DNA of 64,000 nucleotides from positions 733,004 through 797,003 of the forward strand of contig NW_020170409.1 of the NCBI RefSeq assembly GCF_000524195.1, read 5' to 3'. This document shows, piece after piece, positions 36,622 through 51,600 of this stretch. Numbering within the stretch: position 1 is the stretch's first letter; every line of letters starts with the position of its first letter. Both the position numbers and the translations under genes were made by a program. The stretch comes from Echinococcus granulosus (taxonomy: Eukaryota > Platyhelminthes > Cestoda > Cyclophyllidea > Taeniidae). A model generated the notes under the pieces. It worked only from the letters and a program-made list of their open reading frames with translations. It was not told where the DNA came from and searched no databases.

Positions 36622-39600
36622 ATGGCCAGTCCGAGGACACGCCACGCCTTGGCCGAAGTTCGTCGCAGAGACGAAAATAATGTTAGTTTCCCACCAGAAT
36701 TTGATTTGTTTCCGGTCCTTTATGTGATTGCTTGTGGGGCATACAGTTTTGTTAAAAGTATACCCATTAGGTTATTGAAGCGTACTTAATGTGACGTGGA
36801 CGAACTGTCTGTCCATCATTTTCGGAATTTTGTGGCTGAAAATCTCTCACTTACGCCACTTTGTTTTATGTGATTTTGTATGCAGGAAATATGTGTTTAT
36901 CGTGGACGGATTTGAACCTTTCCTTTTATGACTTCATGTACTAGCTGATCCTGTTAAAACCTAAAGCTGCAGTAGAACTGTTCGATTAATATGGATGCAA
37001 TGATAACTTGGACTCCCTAATATAGTTCTGCTTTGAGTGTGGGGCTCCGAATCCACAGTGGGCCAGTGTTACTTACGGCATCTGGATATGCTTGGAGTGC
37101 TCTGGAAAGCATCGCAGTCTCGGAGTGCATCTCAGGTAACCGTATTTCATACTACTTATTGGATCCAAATCCTTATTCTGCTTGGGTTAGTGAAACGTCC
37201 TAACATCTCTCCAGCTACAGTGTTCATAATTTACAACGTGGCAATTGGGGGGCTCGCTTTCGTAGTCCAACTCAATGATACCGAATAATAGGCTTTCTAA
37301 AACTTTTATGGGTGATTTTTATGGCGCTTACTTCTCTCCACTAAAGAACATATTATGGTCCATCACAGCCATCTAGCTGTTTTATTATTCTGGTGTGACA
37401 CGAACTGCCTCTCTTTTGTCCCCCCTTTCTCATTTATTCCCACCCCCTTTTTAATTAAGTACGTCATGTACCCGTGGCGTGCTGTCACGTGTNNNNNNNN
37501 NNNNNNNNNNNNNNNNNNNNNNNNNNNNNNNNNNNNNNNNNNNNNNNNNNNNNNNNNNNNNNNNNNNNNNNNNNNNNNNNNNNNNNNNNNNNGGTCTAGT
37601 TACAAAATCACGCATGGGCGCTACAGTTTCCAAATCTAACTACCGAATTTAGTGAAGATAAACACTCCTCCAAAGTTTATCAAATTTCTGATTTTCCGTG
37701 CTTCTCACCAAATAATATTCTCATAAAATAGGTTCATTTTTGTTCGTTTTGCTTAAACTACGTGCCAATTGGCGAATTTTGGTAGGTAAAGTCTTCTATC
37801 TTTTTATGTGGGTCCATGGAGGTCTTTGTGATGCAACTTAGTCGATACCACATTTGTCAAACTTCTGTCCTCTGTAGATATATCAACAGCCTTGCTTCTT
37901 GTTCTTTTGTTAACAGTCCATGTTGCCGTCTAGCTTTGGTACCGCCCTGTTTGGATGAGTTTTTATTTGGAAGGCGCTGGTTTTAAGACGTTTGAAATTG
38001 GCTCTGCGCCCTTAATTGCATCAGTTTTGCGCATTTTCTTGCGCAGACCATTTACCGGGACTATGATCAGTCTTACTCATGGTTTGTCGTGCTTTCTACT
38101 TGCTTTCTAAAGTAGGCTATGTATTATACGCCTTATTTTTGCACAGCTTTGTGCGTTCCGTGACGATGGACAAGTGGAAGACGATTGAGTTGGAGAAGAT
38201 GAAAGTAGGTGGCAATAAGAACGCTCGTCTCTTCTTTGAATCTCAATCGGACTATCGATCAAGCTGGTCACTCAGTGAGAAGTATAATAGCAGAGCTGCC
38301 GCCCTCCTCCGTGATAAAGTAGGCGAAGATTGCCTTCCTTCACGCTTCTTTCTTGGACATATTGTAAAACTCACAACACAATAATTATTACAGGTTTCAA
38401 CAGAAGCGGAGGGACGTGCATGGAGTGAAGAGACTTCTCCTGCTAGAAAATACCACTCGCCTCTTGGGATGAATCGCAGTGTCACCACTACCAGTCTGCC
38501 CTCCACCCAACCCCGAACCATTGCTGGCTCATCCACTCTGTCTACAGCTCATTCCGACCTCGAGTCTTGGTTGAATGAGCCCGAGCAGAAGGCCAGGACA
38601 GAGGATTTTTTTAATCGCATGGTGACCGAAAACGCCAGCAGACCAAGGTGAGTTAGAAGGTTATTTTCCAATTACTTATGCTCTACTTGGTTAAAATATA
38701 ATTGTTGTCGCACATTTCATCCATTGGGTGGTAGAGATCATTCGAATGAACTTCCCTCATGGGTATTTTTCACCATCTTTTGAAATTGTGCAAGATTCTT
38801 GAAGGCCTCTATTTGGAATCTACATTTTCTCATTCCTAATCACTTGTTTGAGCAATAAGTTCCTGAACTTACTGCTTCTCCCTCGACAACTTTCCTTTTA
38901 AAAATTACTAGAGGTTGATTTATCTAGACCATTGCAATTCGAGCGGAATAGTTTAATTAAATGTCCCGGTTTGTTGGTTTTATGCTTTAAGAAATTACAT
39001 AGCAACAGTGTACTTTTGAAATCAGCATGTTATTGCTTCAAAGGACATTTGAATGGCTGAATAGAGTGCTATTGCCGGAATCTGCAATCTCTGGCATCAT
39101 ACTACTGCCACTGTACTTTTGGTTTCTGTTTTAGTTCCCCCAAAAGGCTCTTATTGAACTAAAAGTGGACCACATACTTGCCTCCTTTTCCTCCGCCATT
39201 GTTTCACATTTTAACGCCTCTCTTACTATGCGCGTTTAAGAAACAATGTCTGTTACATTAGGAAGATAGTTCGATTTTATCCACTTTAAGTTGTGGAAAG
39301 CCATGAAAATGTTGAAAATGTTCACAGCATACTTTTATAAACCATTTTTTCTTATTTTGATTGACTTGCTAATATCTTTCCCTTACCAGGGCTCAGTCAG
39401 GCGTTAAATTACGTCAAGACGTCGTACTTAATTTATGCCTATTTTTTGCTTGCTCCTTTTCACCCTTCCATTATCTCGTTGTACCTATGTCTTTCCTCTG
39501 CGACGTTCAATTAACCCAGATAAACCCACCCCTCCTCTCTACTTTACATGGTGAAGAGGGGTTTTTATTCCTTTGAATCGAGACTACTTGTATGGTACCC

Positions 39601-42600
39601 TGCTTTACTTAAATTGTACATTAGTTTGGATTCTGTTGTGGGTCTCTGGGGAAGGTTATCCAAAATAAGTAAAATTTTTTTTTATCAAAGTACTGTTTTA
39701 ATTGAATAACAAACACACTGCATTATGCCTTACTAACCACTACTTTGTTAATGCATTGACCGATTTGGGTTCTTGTTCACAGTGGGATAATAGATGTGCC
39801 CAATGACGTTTTTTTATCTCCGTAAAATGAGGAATTAGACTAAACCACTTCTACCACGTTGACTTTGAAAATAAGAAATGATTTGGTTTTATTTGCCTAG
39901 ATGCGATTATTCACATTCTCAATTAATTGCTGCTCGTCATTCTTTTAGTATTTTGATGTGCTTTTGAGTCACTGATGAGTGCTATTCTATCTGAGCAAGG
40001 CTTATTTGCCCAGTAATTTCACGTGATGGCGCAGACTTCTGCTTTCGATGACCTCCAGGCAACGCCCTTTTGCAAACAATGGATATCTCGGCATCGATGT
40101 ATTATGTATGGGGATTTCCTAATTTCCCTTCAGGTTTTTATAAATAGAACAACACCACGAGTCAGTCATGACGGATGAGGTGCTACTTATGGCATCCTGT
40201 GGTGATTCAATTTGGACTTTGTTTCCTTGTCCCTTATCCTTCTCTCAGTCCTTTTTAGTGTCCTCATCAATAAAAATTGTAGCATCTAGGTGTATCACAC
40301 TCTCAATGAAAAGTACAGCTGTACTTTGCACATAAATCTCTGAAGTTCCATTAGCCTCATTGATATTTGCTTGATACACTTGCTATTATGGCTTCAGAGG
40401 AAAATTGACCACGGCCATTGAAATGGTTTATTTTTTGTTATTATAGCCTCAATCGCCATTAGTGTTCCGAATGATTCAATCTAAAAAATGTATTCGTTCC
40501 ACGTTTATTTTATTGTTTTGAGCTGATTTGAGTTGTTTTGGTAGTCTACCACAAGTTGATAAGGAATAGACGTCGTGAACACTAAACGAAATTCTGGTGC
40601 ATTGTTGCCAAAAGGTGCGTTTCCTTAACAGAGGAAATAAATGTAGAAGTCGTTAGTGATACCATTTGATGAACTTTCGAGTGTGCTTCCTCTGTCTTTT
40701 AACACTCTTCGCTCGATTGGTGCTCCAGAGGCATCATTTCTCTTTAGTGGGTGGTGACAACCCTTTTCCAAAAGCAATGATTTCAAGACTTTCTGTTCTG
40801 CTTTTTGCAGAGCTGAGAGTGTTTGGAAATTTACACTGGCTTTCGTGACTGTGACCAACCCGGGGGTGCTGTTTTTATTTTAAAGCCAAAAATCGGAGTT
40901 CTCGAATAATTTAGTTTTTCAAAATCACCCGCTGAAATTATACCGTGGTCTTCCTTCCACCGATGCATTATTCAGTGGAAAAGGAAGTCGACTGATGAGT
41001 TAAACATGAAATCGCGGGGTATAAATTTATTATATTCTTAAAATTTAATCTTCATTCAAATTTGTTTATATGAATCGCAGTTGCTTTCAATTTTTTCATT
41101 CTGGATTTATTATAGGACTGTCTACCACTTCGCATTTATCTATTTTCTCTGGTAAAGTCGATCGCATTGGGGAGGAGTACTTTTCCCTATTCGTTCCCGG
41201 TATTCGCTATCTTAAAAAACTGGGTGCTTAACCATGACTTAGTGATTTAAAGTGAGGTCTACGTATTATTTTATTTGCCACTGTCCGCCGATAGATATGA
41301 TGGCGGAACACGCGAATACCAGTAGCATTTTCTCTCTAGCAATGCTGTGGATTCGCCTCAATGTCAATAATTAAAAGGCCTCGTTTTTAATTGCAAGCTC
41401 GGTGTGAATTCAAGCTTACTTTAAAGCCAAAAGGAGATTGAATTTATCAAATGTGATGTTTCTCTTTTTTCCATTGATGAATTTCCACTTTATGTTAATG
41501 TTACTCGATTGTAACGTCATCTGAAATGCGTTTCCTTCTTCGTCGTCCACTCAATTGCATTTCACTTTTTTCCTGGATTTAGATGTTATTGATGTCATGT
41601 CGTTTCATTGTGATTTCATCTGACAGAAAGTCCATAATGGCACATAGTGGTGCCAGTAATTCAAGGATTCGGGCATCTTGTTCTCCAAGGGGCAAAGCGA
41701 TTGCTGAAAATGGCCTATGTGGTGCTTCGCGAGATTATTTTCTTTGCTGTGTAGGGGGAAATAGCATCAGAGAAAGTGTTGCTTTTGTCTAATTTCTTAG
41801 TTTAAATTGGATTTTCAATTTTTAGATGCCTGAGTGATGCATGAAATAGCAGCCGTTGTCCAAGCCAGTAAATGAAATCCGTTTTAGCGATCGTAATAGA
41901 TTGGCTGTTCGACTTCCTGCACTGTGTGAGAAATTGGCTTTTCAAATGAGTACCTTTGTCTTTCTGCTAGACTTCATAGGATGCCTCATAGCCTATTGCT
42001 TGTTAGTACTAAAGATGAACATGCTCACAGCGGGTTATCTTCTGTAGGATATTTGTTTTCACTAACAATTTTTTTTACCATATTTGCCTCCCATCTACCG
42101 AAGATCTTCAAATTTTCGCTATGATAGGCCAATTTTTGATAGCGAATTTACACGCAACCGGCCTTTTGACCCTCCCCCAGTTTCTTAGACGTCAATCTAG
42201 CGTGCGCATTTCCCTGAACCTAAGATTTACTGATCGGGTCATCGACCATTTAACACACATTCCTTACTCTTCAGTTTCAGCTAATCAATTTTAGGGCCGT
42301 TTCCTCATTTTTCATGGCTTTGGTTGTAGTCAGCTGGACTTTTTTAATGTCAAAACGGCAGGTACTCATCAATGCCCATGAAGGAAAACTTTGGTCCAAT
42401 TACTGAGTGCTCGGGTTGTTAAAGATACTTTGATCTAGTATAATTACTGTCAGCGATACGAATTATACGACAAAATGCCCCTTCTTTGGCGGAATCCGTG
42501 TATGCTTTTTAAACTTACCTTCCCTCTGCCAAATAATGATAGCTAGATAACGCGTTCGGGCACTGGAAATCCTAACTTCTACTTCCAGTGCTTCTGAGAA

Positions 42601-45600
42601 AATGGGAGATCGTGGGAAATAATTAAAATTTCTCCGTATTTGTCAATGTCCCGGGTATCTTCAAAGCAAATTCCGTTCTTATAAGTTAATGCAACCTTTT
42701 CATATTGTTTGGTGCAAAATTTTTAAGCGGCAATTTACATCATAATGATAACTGCTTCAGCAGACGATCTGTCCTCATGTATGGGCTTGTACTGAAGACT
42801 ACTTTTTATCCAGCTACAGCTGCCGCTGAAAGGTCTTGCGTCAGACAAGTTCCACAACTTCCGCAATGTGAAATTTCACCGGATTATCTGTGATTGTACT
42901 TTTTCTAGGGGGTGTAAACAACCCTGGAGAAGTGTTCTCTTGCAAAGTTTCAGAAATTTTTATCCAAAAAAGTAAATTCCCTCATTTCCTGCTTCGTTCT
43001 GAAACCCACAGGATTAGCCAGTAACGCGAGGGGATGTGCTTTATGCGTACCACTGCACATCTCACCCTCGCTATGGCATGAATGCGTGAGGGGTGGAACC
43101 TCCCATGGGTGCTCCAGGGCCATCAGTAATCCAAGATTCCGGTCACCTGCATATCCGGATGCGCACAAATTGTACGCCGGTTGTCCCGGCGTCTTACCAT
43201 CTCGGGCCTCCTTGTTGGGAATGCAATTGTGTCCGTGCTTTTGTATGGATAATGGGTCAAAACACTTTAAAGGGAAATTTGCCTTTACTGTGGAAGTTAA
43301 TAAGGAAATTTTGACCACTTAGCCATGTCCCCTATTGATGTGCGGCCACTTGTTTTGTTAAACACGAAAGTTAGAAGCGGATCAGATTATTTTCTTCGTG
43401 TAGCTTTGGTCCTCTTTTTGCGATAAATGCGCAGCTCCCAATGTTTCAAATCACCACAAAGACCATTAATTTCGTGACAGATGTTATCACGTGCTTTGCT
43501 AATTTCAGTAAAATCATGTTCCTTGAAATTGTCTTATTGCGTCTGGGTGTTTAGACATTGCTTTCTTGTAAGCCATTTTTGTCGTAATTCAGAATTCGTG
43601 CCTGAGGTTTTAAAAGTCCTCCATCTTTTCTTTTTATGCTGCTCTCGAAATTGGACTAGACCTTTCTAGAAACACCAGAATAAGTTTAAAACTCAACGGA
43701 TGAGTCTTTTCACAGTTTTTTTTAAGTTATTTTTTTTTCTGATACTCCTTGAATCGGCCATTTGTGGAGTGCTCACTTCTCCTCTGTTTGTTTTCAGAAC
43801 AGCTACTTAAGAACTGGTGGTGTAATCAAAATTCTCTGAAATTGTACTTTTCGACGTCACCTTGAACACATTTATAATTTAACTTTTTTAGTGGCCCTCC
43901 ACCCAGCCAGGGCGGTCGATACGAGGGATTTGGCAACACTCCGATCTCACATAAACCCGAGCCTCAGTCCTCTGCGTACGACGATGCCATGAAAGTTCTC
44001 ATGGACGTGAGTACCTCATTTTGCTCTGGGTCAAAAGAGCACTAGTCAGGTGCTTTTTATGCATGCAATTTGAGTATTTTTGTGTTACTATAGGTCCATT
44101 GTCTGTAAACCTTAGCTTACGTAGTGTAGTAGCCTTCTTCAGTACCATGGCTGTATCTTTTTTGATGCTAGAAATGTATATCCTGCTCTTTCAATATTCC
44201 CCTCCGGCTCTAATTGTACAAGATTGCCCATAGACACAGGCACTGCCTTTCGTTGTCACCACTGATATCACCTTCACTGCATTACCCCTATAACATTGTT
44301 GATAGGGTGTGGTTACTGGTAGTGGGGTGAGGGAAGCAGAGTACTTCTTGTGTGTAATTATGCTTCTTTGGGGTGCAATTAGTCGAAATTCCCGTGATTG
44401 ATATGAGATCTTCATACCTTTCTTTCTTGTCGACTGAGTGGATAGGCTGGTAAGTAGGTAGATGGGTGGGTTGGCTACTTGATAGCTTCTCTTCTCATCA
44501 CCCAGTAATAGTGACTATCTCAAAACAAGCACACATACCCTCACGTCATTCTGAGGCCTCACTTTAGCCTTAAGCGGGGTGGATTTTTACAAATGTCGCT
44601 TGGAGTTTGTTGAAAAAGCAATTTTCCCCTTTGGGTAAAACCTGTGGTTTGATATCTAAAAATGAACGAACTGTGCCATTCTTAGAGAAGGGGGAAAGGA
44701 GGAAAAGATCTGTTACCTTTGTTAAGGAGTGGGAGGTACGTTCACCAAGTTCGCCTGCTCTCTGGGTACTTATTAAAGGGCATGAAGTAATCGGGTCTAG
44801 ATGTGTTTGCATAGCAAATTTGTGCCTACATACATACAGTGGAGCAGTGGTGGAAGAATAGGCAGTTAAAATTGTTTTGAATTCATTGTTGAAAACTGCC
44901 TATTCTTTCCGCATTTATTTTATGCCATGGTAATGAGACGTTCTCAAGCTTTATTAATGTAATGCAATGAAAAAGGTTTTGGTTGCCTTATTGGTGAGTT
45001 TTGTTTTAATGTATTCTCTATCATTTTCATAACCAGTGCAACAAAAGCGTAAAGTGCAGCCTGTAATTGTGGTTACACTAAATTGTGTTTCAAGCCGATT
45101 GGTCAAGTTGATGATGCTAAAGTAGATGCAGAATGCTTTTGATTTGAGGATAAATACACCTTTTAGTTTATAACCCGTATAACAGTAACTGGAATAAAGA
45201 AACATCGGATTCTCCTTCGAAATTTTGACAGCAAATGAGTTATTCTCTGCTTCATTTGCCGTTGAAGTCTTCCAACATAAAGCGTAAAAATTGATTGGTT
45301 CCTTGTTACAGTCCAATTTTCCGGCCAAGTAGTGATGTCTTATCTGGACATCATTGACCAAATATGTAATGTACGACATTGCTAATGGTATTACTAGTTA
45401 TATTCATTTGTATGTTGAATCCCATTTAGTTTTCTGTTGTCTCCCTGTAAACAGCAAGAGAAGAGGTAAATCAGTAAAGTGTCGCACATGCTCATAGCGA
45501 ATTTAGCGTTGAGTTTTCTACCGTCCCACTGGTCGCAAGCTAATTGGATAATTTTGCTTGTCACTTCATCGTTAAATTGGAAAAACTATTTCCTCTTGAC

Positions 45601-48600
45601 AGATAATTTGATGGTAAACAGATGCGGCTAACTAATTAATATTGCGCTGGTGGGTTTTTCTTTCACAAATCTCTTCCACCTATTTTCGCACAGTTGAAGA
45701 TATGCTTCCTCAAATTTTAACTGTGCCTTTTATTTGTGAAGCTATCATTAGGATGTTTTTAAGTCTTCCAGACCAGTGATTGTGATAAAGAGCGTTGCTC
45801 AAACAGGAATTCTACCAAGAAGGAAAGGCAAAGGAACTTTTTTGCACAAAGGACAGTTGGATAAGTACTCCAAAACTTTGTGCTTGTATAGAGGGCGTTT
45901 AAGTCAAATATAAGTTTTTAATTTTACGCCTATAAAAAGAAATGCCGCCATTTTGATACACCCCTAATCAAGATGACAAACAACAGTGGTCGTGCGTGTG
46001 TAGAGGCGTGCATGCAACAATGCGTGGTAATGAAGTCTCTTGTGAATAAAGACATAAAATTGAATTCATGGGCACATACTCCCATTTGTAGAAGATTGCT
46101 TGATACCGAGACAACTTCCCGCACCGGTGACAAAGCGATTAGGCTGTCCTATGGCGGTTCAGATGTAATGACAAATCCCCCTTTCACAACCCCCCACCCC
46201 ACGATATTAGCTAAACTCTGGGATATGTGGATACAGGGACCAAGAAATTATGTGGAGCAGCAAATGTAGTTCCCTTTCTTTGGAACTGTTGATTCATGTC
46301 CTATAGAAGCTTAAGTGTTCCTTGATTGTCTTGCCTGGATTGATTGTTGCTTTTCCGTTTATTCATCGTGCGTTGACTAGACGACTGATGATGCCTTCAC
46401 ATAGATGTTATCCAAATACACAATTGTTGATCTCGTCTATTTGTCTGTTTAACATCTATCCACATGTGTCCATCCATTCACGTATCCATTCATCTTACCT
46501 AATCCCCCTATCTCTAGACTGCGTGAGTTTGGACCCAATGTTTTATTTTCTGCGCATTGCCGCAGTTCTTACATAAACGCATACCCGACATATTTTCTGC
46601 CTGATATATGGGCACCTTTTAGATTGAAAGGTACCTTAGACCTCAGCAATACCTTAGCAAATACTATGATCTAAACAGTATATGATGACAAATTTTGGGG
46701 CATTCTTGGACTTCCTACATCACGGCCTATAATATGGTCTGGTAGATCAGTGCAAAGCTCAAGATGAGAATGGTAAATTGTGCAGTCGACAATAAAGGGA
46801 TTGGGAAGTTAACCGTTAGGAGATTATATGCCATTTTATGGTTCAAATTGGATGGCGCCAAGGAAAGGGTGGTAAGTAATGTGTGAAGTATCGTACAGTA
46901 GTTAGAAAATTTGACCAACCCATGAAGTTAGCAAATAGCTAATAGTGTGTCATAGGCACTTGTGCAACAACACAACAACTCGAAGTAATTAGTGGTTTGA
47001 CTTCGGGTAGTGTATCATGCTAAATGTTTATCTTCTACTTCGAACTCCAAAACGGTTGCATTGTCTGATTCCTCTTTGAAGACATCATAAGACTTGTGAG
47101 CTTTGGTGTGCCTTTATTATGCACCCACCGACGTTTTGATGTGCCAATAAAGTAAACCACATGGGACAGAACTCCATGTCACCGTGATAGTGATCAAACC
47201 TAAAGGACTGAAGGGGCTCGCATAGTCAAATGAAATCTAGTCTAATTTGGCTTTACGACTAGGTCCGAGTTATTAAAATACAGATTAAGCGGATAACTTT
47301 GTCATTATTTTGGTTTAACACATTGCTCCTGTGACAACACATTTCCCAATTAAATACTTGGGTACGCCTCAGTGGCGCGTGATTACTTTTACTTTTGCAA
47401 TTTTTTCATGGAACCCATAATGGATTGAAAAAACAATTGAATCCATTATGCAGCGCGTTTCGTCCATTCCATAACTGAGAGGGACAATAGTTACCTGAAT
47501 CTTTCCCATAACACATTTTTCCTTTTCTCAAGGTGGGGGAGGTTAACGCGAGTCCCTTAATTGACCTACAGAGGGTAGGGCACTTGCCTAACTTCCCGTT
47601 ATATGCCTTTGAGAGAATCAATGGCCTCACGGGTTAGTCCACCTACGAATACCTCATGGAGCGCCTTTGTCCCTCTCCTTGCAGGGCTGGTCCAGCTTCA
47701 GCATGTTCGCCTCGGCAGCCGTGAAGAAGACCAACGAGCTTGCCGCTACGGCCACTGAGAAGACTAAACAGTTGGGGCAAAGCGTCCAATCAAAGGTGGG
47801 CTCATTGTCCCATTTTGGTATCATTTTCTTGTAATTTGCACTTACCCTTCGCACGTGATTCGTAGGTATACCTGAGTGAGGTGGTATAGAAGCTAATCAA
47901 TCAAAAATTTACTCGAATCTATATGCCTTGCTCTTATAGTTTACTTAGTTTTGCATGATATCCGTGTTGTCAAGCCTGCTCCATTATTTGAAAACGAATT
48001 TTTGTATTTGCGGACTTGTTGCTTTTGCCTTAATAAAAGACCTTTTTTTACCTTCAGACTTCCGAATTCCACTTTTCACGTGCTTACTTGACGCGTACTT
48101 TATCAGGAATTCTCCTCTAGGGAAAGTAGACTTTCTAAAATGACTAAATGATGGGATTGAAGTCAATTTACACCTACCTACACTGTTTCAAACCTTTACC
48201 TTATGGCTGAAGAGTAGCCTTTCGATGCCGCGAACGTATTTTTCGAACGAAAGGCTTATTTTTTATCCACGTTTATTTCACCTTGGAAGTCTCGATTTCA
48301 CACTTCCTGTGATCATATTAAGCGCATTTCCTAACCATTAACTATTTACGTAAGATCGGCTAAGATGTACACTGCATCCAGTCTTGTAAGTTCTTCCCCA
48401 CAGCGATTGAATCGAATTATTCGTGTTTCCATCTGTACTTGTTCCTCATGTTGCTGTTGTGCCCTCTGTCGTCCCTTCATCCATTCTCTTTCAGATTAAA
48501 GAGGGCCGCCTGATAGACACCATCTCGGATGGCGTGTCAAATCTCTCAAGCAAGGTGACAGGCCTTTCACCACCATCGTATTTTTTCTTGGCTTCGTTTG

Positions 48601-51600
48601 GTGCTCTCTAAATGCAGTGACCTCTCTGTGCATTTTTTAAAATCTTTTGTAACTTACTTCATCGCTGTAATTTATTCCTGCTCTCCGTTCTTCTAGATGC
48701 AGAGCTACCTGCAGACCCCGAGCGATGCTACGCGGCCATCTGCGGGCTCTCACCAGCGTTCGTTTCAGCAACAGCCTCAGTCCTTTGACGATTCCCCCAC
48801 TACCGGTGTACCCTCGAATGCCAATTACGGTTCTCTCGCTGCGTAAGCCATCCTTTCTTTCCCTTTCGTCGAACCCAACGAAACTGGGACTCTTGAGTTT
48901 TCATAGGCTATGAACCGATAATTTCAAAGAGTAGGAACTGCAATTACTTCTCTACACAGTTTCTTTGTTCATGTACCCATATATCCCAGTGTTTAGCTGA
49001 TATCTGAGGAGCTCGGGAAAGGAGGATGTCACTACGTCTGAACCATTATAGGACAGTTTAATTCACCACGCGTTTTTGCACGCACACCAATACACACGCA
49101 CTACTACTGTTGCTTGTCATCTTGATTAAGGGTGTATTGACACGACGGCATTTCTTGTCAATAGATGCAACGGTAAAAGTTGCAGATTGTCTTTAACGGC
49201 ACTTGTAAATGTGGGCTTTCTATGTTACTCCCATTTAGCGTTCTACCACCACAACGCTCTTATACCTATATTATTTTTCCGGTTTAGAAAGTGTTGTTTA
49301 CGTCAGTTTCCTAGAACCACGTTTGGGAATCATGTTGATGCATAATTGTTGAAGTAAGTTAATAATTTTCTTTTAGAGGTCTCAAACTGGGTGGGCGACG
49401 TGAGGTCTTTTTTTTCGTTTTGCATTTCCGTTCGAGGCGGTTGAAATGAGCTTGTGCTGCTGATTTATAAAAAAGCACAGACGGTATTATGGGAAGTATT
49501 TTTTGCGGAGGTTGCCGAATTTTGTCTTGCATTTCAAAAAGTAACACATTGTACGGTACACTCTTCATAGTGTATAATCGCAAGAACGAGTTTCCAGAGC
49601 ATGTTTTAAGGATTTGAACAATTCGCAGAATTCGATTGAGCTGTTCGGTCATTAACAATAATATTTGCTGAACGCGTTATATCAAAGCGCCAATAACTCG
49701 GCCTTTTCATATCTTCGCAAGGTTAAAATACTTGTTACAATCTTTGAAATTTATTCAATGATCCCTTGTCTCCCATCCTTCTAGCAACACCGTTTTTATT
49801 CATAAAAGTTATGTGATCCCATGTTGACAATATCTAAATGGCTATTTCTGAAGGTATATATGAACATTGAAATTTTGAAACAGGGATCAATGATCCCTAC
49901 TAATACATACATTTAAAAATGAATTTTCTGCTAGGAGTCTCTGGAAAAAAATGCGCTGATCCGCCTATACTACTAGACGCGAGCAGTTACCAATACCAGG
50001 GTCAGTATTTTTGCGCTATTAATGGGATGAGATAGGTCTAAATGAAGGATGACATATCCTACGAGGTCCGCTTACCAGGTACTGGTTTCGTTAGTCATCG
50101 ACAGAAACAGTACTGGTATAGTTTGGGTATTGTATTTGTGAAGGGACTCCTCTCCCCTCCTCTCATGCAGAATAGCTTTTTTGGTCAGATCGAGGGGTCT
50201 ATTAAGCTGGAACTGCTATCCTTGTTTTAAAGACCGGTGCATTGTAATGTGTTTTAAGAGAGAGGACCTTCAATTAAAGTCATCACTACCCTTTTTAACA
50301 AAAGTTAGCAGACCTTTCACTTTTACTTTACTTTCTGATCCTTCTTTATTTGGTAGTTTTATTCGCTTTTTCCCCGATATTCTCGCATTTTTTCATAATA
50401 ACAGCCAACTGAGACCTACCTGACTACCTATGGCTGTTGTGATTCTTTGAGAAGAGGGCAGCCTGGCAGGCTTCTCACTTTTCTTCTTGGTTTTATGTTC
50501 GTAGGAAACCTAAGGCAAATAAGTGGATCACGCAATTTGTTTTCGCAATCCCCCATTAGCACTGCAGTCGCATCTCTGACAACTCCTCTCCCCCAAATGT
50601 GGGCTCATTTTTGCTGGAAAATGTGTTGTCTGTTTGAACAATGACATTGTCTCCGAATCAAATGCCTGAAATTGGCCGCTCTCATTGGTAGCAGGCCAGG
50701 CAATTAAAAATGATGGTCTTTTGCCTCGGAAATTATCCGTTATGCTAGTAGGTTGACTTTTTTGGAGATATCTAGATTAAGGAGTTTTATATTCACATGT
50801 AACGAATAAATTGAGCCCAGAGATACGGGATTGCGCTTTGATCTGCAAATCGGTTGCCGTAGCAGCGATTTTACCTACACATGCACACGCACATACATTC
50901 ACTCACCCACTCGCCCACTCATTTACAACCTTTGATGTTCTATGGTCGGTAAAATCGGCACATCCTTGGTCATTCTCATGGACATGCATAATTGGGGTAC
51001 TCGTGTAACATACTTCTGCAAATACTTATTTAAATGTTCTCGAATCATTTGTTGCTTCGCTTGTGGATAGTGGGGTGCACTCTGTGTAAAAATGTTTTTT
51101 TTCATTCGTTCAATTTAGCTTGTTTTAATCCCCAGTGTTTTCAGGCCACGCACTTGATACTCATTTACAAACGAATTTCTTGTCTTTTATAAGAGATTGA
51201 TCTAGATTGTGATGTTTGCAAATGATTTGTTGAGCTATTTTTTTATGACCCTCTTAAAATAAACCTGACCTCTTCCACAATATCTGGCAGCCAGAAACAT
51301 TTTTGCCTCTTTCTTCTCTCCAGCTGGCATTATTAGAACTTCTTTTAAGCATAAATCGCATGACGATATCTATCAAAGAGCGTAAAATGAAGGGGCCGAC
51401 AAAATCACCATGCTCTATCATCGTTTGTATGCAATTGGAAGTTCTCAGGTTAGCAATCATTTAAAACAGTCAATACTTTTGTTCTACGAGAACTTGATTT
51501 ATTAATGCCTAACCAATTTTGTATCTATTTTAAGAGAGAAACTTGTTTTGCATTTGACAACAGTCCTAAAATGTTCCAGCTTTATCTCGTTGGCGGAAAA

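Noticed and set aside
44954..45379. Open frame of 141 codons on the minus strand
   Set aside because: Lies inside ArfGAP1 intron 5, has no recognisable motif, and reads like translated AT-rich intron.
50870..50930. CA/CTCAC-rich stretch in ArfGAP1 intron 8
   Set aside because: Imperfect low-complexity sequence with no clean repeat unit; not listed as a microsatellite.
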